Assembly (NCBI RefSeq): GCF_900111565.1
Contig: NZ_FOIK01000001.1
Coordinates: 2,077,309-2,141,308 of the forward strand
Direction of reading: 5' to 3'
Length of the DNA stretch: 64,000 bases
From: Paenibacillus sp. NFR01
GTDB lineage: Bacteria; Bacillota; Bacilli; Paenibacillales; Paenibacillaceae
Shown here: positions 51,801 through 58,992 of the stretch, in pieces
How the letters are laid out: the number at the start of each line of letters is the position of its first letter
How positions within the stretch are numbered: position 1 is the stretch's first letter
Program-made: the position numbers and the translations under genes
The notes under the pieces: generated by a model
Seen by the model: the letters and a program-made list of their open reading frames with translations, nothing else
Databases searched by the model: none
What the model was told of the DNA's origin: nothing

Positions 51801-54147
51801 CTTTGTTCTGCAGCTTCACTTCATCCATGAGGCCGCTGAACATGTTGTAAGAGAACAGGCCCGCGAACTCTACGGATTTATTGTTTTTGCCGATCATCAG
51901 GCTGGCTGTCGACGATGTAATCGGAACATTGAGGGGGGTTGCCTGAGAGGCAACCTGCTCCCCATTAAGGTACAGCTTGATTTCTCCGGTTCTCTTATCG
52001 AAAGTCGCGGCGATATAATTCCACTTGTATTTTTCAAGCGGATGATCATTCACCCATACCTGAATCCACTGTCCGCCGATTCCAGCCTGAAATGACCATG
52101 TGCCGTGCCGGTACATGCCGAGCGCGAAGCCTTCAGCCTTATCCTGATCCGACTGATTCACGATGGCAGACAGCTTATTGCCGTCTCCCCATTCATAGCT
52201 GCGCGGAGCCACCCAGGCTTCGACCGTCAGCGCGTCGCTTACGGGAATAATATCCTTCGCGTTAACCTCAACATCATTCGAATAACCGTCAAACAGCAGT
52301 GCACCGCCCTTTACTCCGCGCGGAGTCCATCTCGGATCCTTGGAGTCCATGTACCTGGCGCTATTAAACACATAGTTTACCTCGTGTTCAAGACTGCTCA
52401 CTTGCTCAAGCGCCTTCTTGCCTGCGCCTTCGTCAAAATTCATATAGAAGATGTTGCCCGTACTGTTTGCCTGGAAAGCATCAACGGAGATACGGGACTG
52501 ATTCGACGAATCGACTACCTTGATATAGAGCCTCTTATTGTAGTATTCATATACATTCCAGGAAATCTTCTCATTTGCACTGATATTGCCGGTTCGTTTA
52601 AGCAATTCATTGCTGCTTGCATCATATAGTGCGACATAGGCATCCGCAGGTTGATCAATATCCACAATGGAAAAGGTAATCGTCCCGTTCCCTTGAAGGG
52701 TAAAGGCGCTGGAAGTAATGGAACCTTCTCCTTCAACGGTCGATTTGGCATAGAAACTGCCTTCTTTACCGGCGGCGGCTTGGTCGGTCACTTGAAAGGC
52801 ATCTCCTTCAAACGTCCAGCCCTCCAGAGTGCCCGTCTCAAAACCACGGTTAGCGATTTCGGTCGGAATGATGTTTTCAGCCATGACCCCCTCTTCGGGA
52901 ACCAATTCATTAAAGGTGTGGAAGGCATCCGCAAAAATCACACCCCAATCCGAAAAAGCCTGATCGACGATCTCGATATATAGTTTTTTGCCGATATACT
53001 TGGACAGGTCGGCTTTGTATTCTTGCATATTCGCGAGCCTCATGCCCTGCGCCGGATCCGGGAAGCCGGTGTCGTTAAATTCGCTGTTGCCGTATCGGGC
53101 AATCAGATTTCCTGTATCCGCATCGCTGATGCTGATATAGGCCTGATCCGTGTGCTTGCCCCCGCCCAGTCTGAAGGTGATCCAGCCTGTTCCTCCTAAC
53201 TCAAACGTGCTGGACCGAAGCACGCCTGTTGCTGCTTCATTGGATTTCCACCCGTTCAGATGATAGGCTCCTTCCTGGTGATATGGAATTTGTTCCGCCC
53301 ACCAGGTGGTTTCGTCTGACACGCTGCCCGGCCCAAACGCCTCACCTTCTTCAATGGTCCATCCGGTCAAGTCGCCCGTTTCAAAGCTCGGATTCTGGAT
53401 TTGATACCGCTTGAAATCCGGCTTAATATCCGTCGCAACAATGCCTTCATCCGGCTCTGATTCATGATACATAAAGAATGCATCTGCAAAAATCAATCCC
53501 CAGTCTGAGGTTGCGTTATCTACGATTTCAATATAAAGCTTCTTGCCCAAATACTCGGAAAGATTCGCCTTATACTGTTCCATATTGGCAAGTCGCATGC
53601 CCTGAGCGGGATTCGGGAAGCCAGCGTCTGAAAATTTGCTATTGCCATACCTGGCGACAACTTCACCCGTATCTGCCTCTACGATATTCACATATACCTT
53701 GTCAGCGTTTTTGGCACCGCCTAACTTGAAGCTGATCCAGCCGCTGCCACCAAGCTCGAAGGTACTGGATCGGAGCACGCCAGTCTCGCCTTCGCTATAT
53801 TTCCAACCGTTTAAATGATAGGTGCCCTCCTGGTTATACGGGATTTGTTCAGCCCACCAGGTGGTTTCGTTTGATACGCTGTTTGCACCAAACGCTTGAC
53901 CTCTGACAACCGTCCAGCCTGACATATCTCCAGTTTCGAACCCTGGATTCTCAATTTGGTAGACCGCATCCGTAACCGACGGCCCGATATCGGCCGCTAA
54001 CGGGGAGGGTTCCCCTCCTGCAGCTTCAACACCTGCTTCGGCTGCGGTTGCATTTGCGGCATGGGTTACCGGTGCCAAAAGCTGAAGAACCATTACTCCT
54101 GCAATCAAACCCGAAATCCACATTTTTCTTCTATCTGCGATCCTCAT
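48763..54147 (-). CDS. Secreted SLH-type levanase (LamG-GH32, multi-module), frameshifted near the end
   Basis: This 1794-residue exported GH32 enzyme has a signal peptide at 1-30 (WISGLIAGVMVLQLLAPVTH). Modules follow in order: two 165-residue repeats (N-x-FETGDM/L-x-GWT start, about 66-230 and 245-410), a third shorter copy (428-560), a LamG-type concanavalin fold (570-800), GH32 (820-1330), a fourth copy of the repeat (1345-1500), a Pro/Ser linker, a beta domain, and SLH domain 1 with the start of SLH 2. In GH32 the first motif is WMNEAHAP (Glu839 where Asp is usual). FRDP (Asp965) and VWELPVLLP (Glu1026) are present. It should cut levan or inulin at the cell surface. The frame ends with a foreign tail (RELSLEEAKIPLRRRTP) owing to a 1-base deletion near 48,817. 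GGGAGG precedes the ATG, and an operator-like site lies upstream. Confidence 0.88.
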   Translation of the reverse strand: MRIADRRKMWISGLIAGVMVLQLLAPVTHAANATAAEAGVEAAGGEPSPLAADIGPSVTDAVYQIENPGFETGDMSGWTVVRGQAFGANSVSNETTWWAEQIPYNQEGTYHLNGWKYSEGETGVLRSSTFELGGSGWISFKLGGAKNADKVYVNIVEADTGEVVARYGNSKFSDAGFPNPAQGMRLANMEQYKANLSEYLGKKLYIEIVDNATSDWGLIFADAFFMYHESEPDEGIVATDIKPDFKRYQIQNPSFETGDLTGWTIEEGEAFGPGSVSDETTWWAEQIPYHQEGAYHLNGWKSNEAATGVLRSSTFELGGTGWITFRLGGGKHTDQAYISISDADTGNLIARYGNSEFNDTGFPDPAQGMRLANMQEYKADLSKYIGKKLYIEIVDQAFSDWGVIFADAFHTFNELVPEEGVMAENIIPTEIANRGFETGTLEGWTFEGDAFQVTDQAAAGKEGSFYAKSTVEGEGSITSSAFTLQGNGTITFSIVDIDQPADAYVALYDASSNELLKRTGNISANEKISWNVYEYYNKRLYIKVVDSSNQSRISVDAFQANSTGNIFYMNFDEGAGKKALEQVSSLEHEVNYVFNSARYMDSKDPRWTPRGVKGGALLFDGYSNDVEVNAKDIIPVSDALTVEAWVAPRSYEWGDGNKLSAIVNQSDQDKAEGFALGMYRHGTWSFQAGIGGQWIQVWVNDHPLEKYKWNYIAATFDKRTGEIKLYLNGEQVASQATPLNVPITSSTASLMIGKNNKSVEFAGLFSYNMFSGLMDEVKLQNKALTGQEVLAEYESVKTLHGGVVPDIPNGDIDEDPSVYDGDQHRPQYHAMPPQNWMNEAHAPIYYNGKYHLFYQHNPQGPYWHQIHWGHWVSDDMVHWENVRPALAPEAGTLDPDGVWSGSAAYDRDGNPVLFFTAGNDSLSPNQRTGLATPADLSDPNLEKWVTYPDPVTEQNGNGIHNEFRDPFVWYDQETDKWYQLVTSGLKDFSSGTALVYVSDDMYNWEYKGPLYVSDRNLYPELGTVWELPVLLPLGKDSTGKQKYIFMINPHEKPEQVPPANDVQRDVEVFYWIGTWDRDNYKFIPDQDAPSKMDVGDGYLTAESGMVTPDGRTVVFSMVQNVRTPQAEYQAGWAHNLALPVSLSLDEHDELRIEPIEELQSLRGNKLADFTDKNLQAANQLIQNVKGDMLEIVMEIDPGEAEKFGLKVRRSDNGQEETLIYYDKTDHTFNVDRTKSSIDPDVRVDGIQGGYVDLNGENLKLHIFLDRSVVEAFANNKKKLTTRVYVGRYDSLGLKVWADNDITVKSMKVWNMNALTGETAAPVDVPDNWDNSVYTDITDLPNHDFATGDLTGWIAEGDAFQDVHVTDAQLFWDTIYFNPSHKIPGGYHLWGFNEAAGGDGLTGTLKSQKFVLGGNGKINFLVSGGRDIDKLYVALVRASDGKELFKETATNYEEYQRKIWDASPYIGQELYIKVVDQSTGGFGHINVDDFNVPVKVQNGSDPTSPSDPTNPPSQPVNQDSTPVSPGSLSFELAKGERQVQFSAALAANDGKNALKIKNTDVEIEVPADVLKDLQAMVTGNELEQAKISFEMEALPSEQSKELIGQAAQRNQAAISVAGEIYDFKLSIVKPGGTKQTLAKFSKPITVKLSALANSRQDLTGIYYISDDGRLEYRGGTYADGKWTAEVGHFSKYAVLTYDKSFEDVNASYWAYDVIKRMAAKQIVLGVSETAFAPKQKVSRAELASLITRALGITGTNSTMFKDVAPVKWYASSIAAATKRELSLEEAKIPLRRRTP

Positions 54148-54178
54148 TCACAAGCCTCCCTCTTATTCGAGCGAATAA

Positions 54179-54193
54179 TTGAAGCGCTTCCAA
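54179..54193 (-). promoter_or_regulatory. Operator-like palindrome before the SLH levanase
   Basis: TTGAAGCGCTTCCAA has a perfect GAAGCGCTTC core and the same TTG/CCAA flanks as the LacI-type sites near 62,700. It lies 32 bases upstream of the levanase start. A cre (CcpA) role is possible, but the outer bases fit the local operator better. Confidence 0.65.
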
Positions 54194-54253
54194 ATTACAT
54201 AAAACTCAATGCGTTTTGCTTGATCCATAGGGAAAAAGAGCGCCCATGCGCTC

Positions 54254-56527
54254 TCATTCCCATATGGACCTCATCTCCCATATGTCCATCGACTTCACTA
54301 GCGCGGTCCCCTCTCCCCATATTTCCAGCCCCAAGGCATCTTGCCGGCTTGGATATACGCGGGTTGTCAGGCTTTTTAGCCCGTTGGCATAGGCCTCGAC
54401 CATGGAACGGTCCAGATAAATATGCAGCTTCAGGTTCTCTCCGTCCAGCTCCAGCCTGCCGCCTTGAATCCCTCTGCACTTCTCGCCCGGATGCAATGTC
54501 GTCCGTGTCCGGTCCGCGGCAAGCGTGGATGTAGTCCAGTCATAGAACAGCAGGGTTTCTTCCTCGCCGTCCGGAGACCTCCGCACCTTGATTCCGAGCC
54601 GGCTTGCACCTTCCGGTTCCAGCTCCAACTGTATCTCAAGCATGTCGCCTTGGACGTCCTTGAGAAGATGGTTGGCTTCGGCCAGCGACATGTCGCGGAG
54701 CGACAACCGTTTCTGGCCGCGCAGCGATTGCAGCTCCCGGATCGGCTCGATGCCCAAGCGACCATCCTCCCGCAAGTACACACTCAGCGGCAACCCGGCA
54801 TTATGCGCCCAACCCGATTGGTATTCCAGTTCAGAGGTGCGGTCGCCCTGGGCAATGGTAAAGACAATATTCCGGCCCGTCTGCGGATCGGCCATTCCGC
54901 TTGGACCTGTAAAATGGAAATCGCCTACATCGATCAATTGCGCCTCCTCCTGATCCGGGTAGAACGAAAGATTGCGTTTGTCCAGCTCCCCGATCCAGTA
55001 GAACACCTCGACATCCGCGCCAGCTCCCACGGGGCTGACCAGAAGAAGATGTTTGTTCTTGCCCTGCTTGTTGGCTCCGAGAGGCAGCAGTACAGGTAGT
55101 TCCCAGACCGGTCCAAGATACGGGAATTTATGAATATCCGCCTGATGGAAGGGCCCTTTGTACGTCCAGTGCAGCATATCCTCCGATGCAAAAGCCAGCG
55201 CGGCTCCACCTCCGCCCTCTATGCCCGAACCGACCAAAGCATACCAGCCGTCCTCATCCTTCCACACGAACGGGTCGCGGAAATCCCCAAACAGCCCCAT
55301 TCCCTGCTTCTGGACAATAAGCGGTTCCGGATGTTTAATCCAGCGGACCAGATCGGGGTCTCGGTCTTGGGAGTAAGTGCTTCGGGCAAGCGCCACGCTC
55401 TGATTCGGCGAAGCGCTGTCATTGCCTGCCGTAAAAAACAAGACGGGAAGCCCTTCCGCATCATAGCTTGCGCTGCCAGACCAAATCCCGTCCGGAGCCA
55501 GCCGGTCCTTCTCCGGCGCCAGCGCCACGGGGAGATCGCGCCAATGGACCAGATCCTTGCTAACCCAATGTCCCCAATGGATATGATGGAAGAAGGGTCC
55601 CTGCGGGTTATGCTGATAAAACAGGTGGTACTGCCCGTCGAAATAGATCGGCGCATGAGGCTCGTTCATCCAATGGGCCGGCGGACTGACATGATATTGC
55701 GGTCGATGCCGGTCCGTCAGCAAAGGTGTACGGTCCAGCTTGATGTCATCGTATTGCAATTGCGGCCGGATGCCTCCATGCGCGGAATCCAGCATGGCTT
55801 GATAGGAAGCTGCCACTTCGTCCCGACTCAAGGCACGAGAGTATATCTTCAGCTCATCCATGATACCGCTGAACATATGGAGGTCGAACACTCCGGCAAG
55901 CTTGCTGCCGTGGTTGTTCTTCCCGATCAGCAGTTCGGTTCCCGTAGCCTCAGCCAGGCGGGAGCCGCGGGGCACGGGGAGCGAAGCGATTTCGTTCCCG
56001 TTCAGATACAGTTTGAGTTCGCCCTCGTCCCCGTTAAATACTGCGTTCACGTAAGACCATTCCTGCTTGGGCAGTTCACAGCCGTCCGGCGACCAAATTT
56101 CCCGCCAATCCCCGCCTTCCAGCCCGACTTGAAAAGACCAGGAGCCGTGACGGAACATCCCCAGCAAAAATCCCTGCTTGCGTTCCCTGTCGTAGCGGTT
56201 GACGATGGCGGCGAGCTTGCCTGCATGACCCCACTCATAGGTGCGGGGCGCAATCCATACTCCTATGCTTAGGGCAGACCGGTATTTCGTTTCGCTCTCC
56301 TTGTGTATGCGATGGGCAATGGATGTCGAATATCCGTCAAACAGAAGTCCGCTTCCCGCCACCCCCCGCCTCCACGCCGGAGGACAAGGGTCAGTAAACT
56401 CTGCTTGATTTAACACGTAACCAATTTCGTCCCGGATTCCCGATACGCTCTCCAGAGCGCTTGCTCCGGCGCCTTCATCAAAGGTCCAATGTTTCCACAA
56501 TCCCCGTTCGCCCGCCGCGCCGCTCAT
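54254..56527 (-). CDS. Intracellular LamG-GH32 fructan hydrolase
   Basis: This 757-residue protein without signal peptide has a LamG-like domain (residues 10-245; WTFDEGAGASALESVSGIRD, LLFDGYSTS, FSGIMDELKIYSRAL) followed by GH32 (270-750). The GH32 motifs are W286-M-N-E289-P-H-A-P, FRDP with Asp418, and VWELPVLLPL with Glu476. The nucleophile position is thus Glu in an otherwise intact site. The LamG and GH32 parts resemble those of the surface levanase throughout, so the two are paralogues with different locations. The start overlaps the stop of the upstream fusion gene by 4 bases (ATGA), which points to translational coupling. AGGGGGGAC precedes it inside that gene. Confidence 0.9.
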   Translation of the reverse strand: MSGAAGERGLWKHWTFDEGAGASALESVSGIRDEIGYVLNQAEFTDPCPPAWRRGVAGSGLLFDGYSTSIAHRIHKESETKYRSALSIGVWIAPRTYEWGHAGKLAAIVNRYDRERKQGFLLGMFRHGSWSFQVGLEGGDWREIWSPDGCELPKQEWSYVNAVFNGDEGELKLYLNGNEIASLPVPRGSRLAEATGTELLIGKNNHGSKLAGVFDLHMFSGIMDELKIYSRALSRDEVAASYQAMLDSAHGGIRPQLQYDDIKLDRTPLLTDRHRPQYHVSPPAHWMNEPHAPIYFDGQYHLFYQHNPQGPFFHHIHWGHWVSKDLVHWRDLPVALAPEKDRLAPDGIWSGSASYDAEGLPVLFFTAGNDSASPNQSVALARSTYSQDRDPDLVRWIKHPEPLIVQKQGMGLFGDFRDPFVWKDEDGWYALVGSGIEGGGGAALAFASEDMLHWTYKGPFHQADIHKFPYLGPVWELPVLLPLGANKQGKNKHLLLVSPVGAGADVEVFYWIGELDKRNLSFYPDQEEAQLIDVGDFHFTGPSGMADPQTGRNIVFTIAQGDRTSELEYQSGWAHNAGLPLSVYLREDGRLGIEPIRELQSLRGQKRLSLRDMSLAEANHLLKDVQGDMLEIQLELEPEGASRLGIKVRRSPDGEEETLLFYDWTTSTLAADRTRTTLHPGEKCRGIQGGRLELDGENLKLHIYLDRSMVEAYANGLKSLTTRVYPSRQDALGLEIWGEGTALVKSMDIWEMRSIWE

Positions 56528-58968
56528 GCCCCGTCCCCCCTATGCGTTTGAATGGATTGAAGCGAATAAAGCTGCAGCGCCTTCAGCACAACCTGCCCTG
56601 TCTTCACGCTCACTTCAATATTCTCTAAAGGGGCATCCGGGAAAAACTGATCGGTCAGCACAACAGATCCATGATCTGCGTACACTTCAACGGCATTGCG
56701 GTCCACCCAGAGATGCAGCTTGAGCAGTCCGTTTTCTACAGCCAGACCGGCATCGTGGCGGCACGCGAACAACGGATGGAAGTTCGTCGCCCCCGACATG
56801 GAGCGGTCGATGAAGAGCCGTTTCCCGGCAATGTCGTATCCGATTACAAGTTCGCTCTGACCTGAAGATTTCAGATGAAGCCGTACCTCATCCGCAGACC
56901 GCACATCCAGCTCCGCTTCCATTTCGATCAGATCCGAATCCGTCTTATGTCTAAAAGGGGTCTCCGGCATCACCGTAACTTCCCTCCAGCCCATTGAAGC
57001 TTGGCGCAGCTCCCCAACCTCGCGAACAGGCATTTGAGTCAAGATGACCTCTCCATTCCTGTTCGTAAGCGACAAGGCGCGGGGCAGCGTCATTGCACCT
57101 CTCCAAGAACCTGTCGGCGTCTCGTTGGCATATTTCCAGTTGCTCATCCATCCGATGAGGACACGCCGTCCGTCCTGTTCCGGGATATCCGACCAGGTGA
57201 CTCCCGCATAATTGTCTCTGCCGTCATCCAGCCACCGGATATGATCCGCCGAATGGTCATTGATAAACGTATTACCGTCAAACTGTCCGATAAAATATTG
57301 CGTGCGTGAGCCTTCCACGCCCTTGGGATTGTCTCCGATGCTGATGATAAGCACCCATTTGGAGTCTCCGGAGTTCTCCACCGGCAATTCAAACAGATCC
57401 GGGCATTCCCAAACTCCGTCATGAGAGCCTTCTCCCCTGCCGAATTCTCCGGTCAACTGCCACTCGCGCAGATTGGTTGATGCGTAGAACCGGGCGTGGT
57501 CTCCGGCAACGATGACCATGATCCAACGGCCGCTTTGCGGATGCCAAAACACCTTCGGGTCCCGGAAATCGATTAATTGTTCTTCCGAGAGTACCGGATT
57601 GCCGATATATTTATGCCATGTTTCGCCTTTATCGGCACTGTACGCCAAGCTCTGCCGCTGCCTCGGCTGGCCGGTTTCGGGATGGGTATCCGCATGAGTA
57701 AAGATGGCTACGAGCCCATGGGAATCTTCGAACAAACCGCTGCTGTTATTCCAATCCACGACGCAGCATCCGGAAAAAATCGCCCCATGCTCATCCGGGA
57801 ATAAAGCAACCGGTGCATGCTCCCAATGAATCAAGTCCGTGCTTACGGCATGTCCCCAATGCATCGGGCCCCATTTATTGCTGTATGGATGATGTTGATA
57901 AAAGAGATGATAGCTTCCCTCGTAATAGACTAATCCGTTCGGATCATTTGCCCAGTTGGCCGGAGGAGAAAAGTGAAACCCCGGTCTGAACCGTTCATCA
58001 TTCCGCAGCATGCCGGACTCTATCATCCGGTTAATTTCATCTGTCGTCGGCATGGATCCAAGAGCCCCTTTCCGTGTCGTTACGATTGCTCCGCCCGCAT
58101 TGGCAAATGTCAGCATGCCGATGATTTGGGGAGGAGACAGTTCTTGCAAAGGGCATCCCGCCTTCAGAATTTGGTACAGCAGGCAGCCCAGAAAAGCGTC
58201 GCCCGCACCTGTCGTGTCGATGGCTTTCACTTGAAACCCCGGTACATATCCGCCTTGGCCGGCCAAACGGTAATAGCAGCCTTTTTCCGCCAAAGTGACG
58301 ACAATAAGCGTGATATCGAATTGCCGCTGGAGCTCCAGCGAAGCTTGTTCAATGTCGTCGATGCCTGTTATGAAAGAAAGCTCTTCTTCTGAAATTTTAA
58401 GAATGTCCGTATAATTGAGGCCCCAATAAATATTTTGCCGGGCTTCTTCCGGACTCTGCCATAGCGCAAAACGGATATTCGGATCAAACGAAAGCAGAGC
58501 TCCCGCTTCCTTCGCCTGAAGCACGGCTGATCGTGTTGCCGAACGGGCGGGTTCATGCGTCATCGACAAAGACCCGAAATGCAATGCCTTACAGGCATCA
58601 ATCCGCTCAAGCGGAACATCTTGCGTATGCAGGAAGGTATCCGCCCCCGGTTTGCGGAAGAAGCTGAAGGACCGGTCTCCCAGCTCATCCAGATGGACAA
58701 AGGCCAGCGTGGTACTCGCTTCCTCTGTCGTTGAAACATCGGATACATCGACCCCGCTGCTAAGCAGGGTCTGTTGAAGCAACGAACCGAAGGCATCTTC
58801 TCCTACCTTACTGACGAGCGCCGATCTGGCGCCCAGACGGGACAACGCTGCGGCTACATTAGCCGGTGCCCCTCCCGGATTGCATTCAAACTGCTCGTTA
58901 CCCGCGGCCGAACGGCCTGCGGGGGTAAAGTCGATCAACACTTCCCCAATCGCAATAACATCCAGCAC
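56524..58968 (-). CDS. Fructokinase-GH32 fusion protein
   Basis: This single 814-residue protein joins two activities. Residues 1-315 are a PfkB-family sugar kinase: IAIGEVLIDFTPAGRSA, the substrate-site NPGGAPANVAAALSRLGA and the anion hole DTTGAGDAFLG with catalytic Asp257. Residues 325-810 are GH32 of the sucrose-6-phosphate hydrolase/invertase type: WANDPNG with Asp342, DFRDPKVFW with Asp470, and VWECPDLFEL with Glu521. The linker is only about 10 residues (MIESGMLRNDERFRPG). There is no stop or frame change between the parts. Together they would release fructose from a beta-fructoside and phosphorylate it at once. GTG at 58968 follows GGGGAG. It is flanked by the binding-protein gene and, with 4 bases overlap, the LamG-GH32 gene. 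Confidence 0.93.
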   Translation of the reverse strand: MLDVIAIGEVLIDFTPAGRSAAGNEQFECNPGGAPANVAAALSRLGARSALVSKVGEDAFGSLLQQTLLSSGVDVSDVSTTEEASTTLAFVHLDELGDRSFSFFRKPGADTFLHTQDVPLERIDACKALHFGSLSMTHEPARSATRSAVLQAKEAGALLSFDPNIRFALWQSPEEARQNIYWGLNYTDILKISEEELSFITGIDDIEQASLELQRQFDITLIVVTLAEKGCYYRLAGQGGYVPGFQVKAIDTTGAGDAFLGCLLYQILKAGCPLQELSPPQIIGMLTFANAGGAIVTTRKGALGSMPTTDEINRMIESGMLRNDERFRPGFHFSPPANWANDPNGLVYYEGSYHLFYQHHPYSNKWGPMHWGHAVSTDLIHWEHAPVALFPDEHGAIFSGCCVVDWNNSSGLFEDSHGLVAIFTHADTHPETGQPRQRQSLAYSADKGETWHKYIGNPVLSEEQLIDFRDPKVFWHPQSGRWIMVIVAGDHARFYASTNLREWQLTGEFGRGEGSHDGVWECPDLFELPVENSGDSKWVLIISIGDNPKGVEGSRTQYFIGQFDGNTFINDHSADHIRWLDDGRDNYAGVTWSDIPEQDGRRVLIGWMSNWKYANETPTGSWRGAMTLPRALSLTNRNGEVILTQMPVREVGELRQASMGWREVTVMPETPFRHKTDSDLIEMEAELDVRSADEVRLHLKSSGQSELVIGYDIAGKRLFIDRSMSGATNFHPLFACRHDAGLAVENGLLKLHLWVDRNAVEVYADHGSVVLTDQFFPDAPLENIEVSVKTGQVVLKALQLYSLQSIQTHRGDGA

Positions 58969-58992
58969 AGTTTCTCCCCACCTGTCCTATCT

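Noticed and set aside
55130..56272. 380-codon plus-strand frame opposite the LamG-GH32 gene
   Set aside because: It is a shadow of a gene with clear GH32 motifs.
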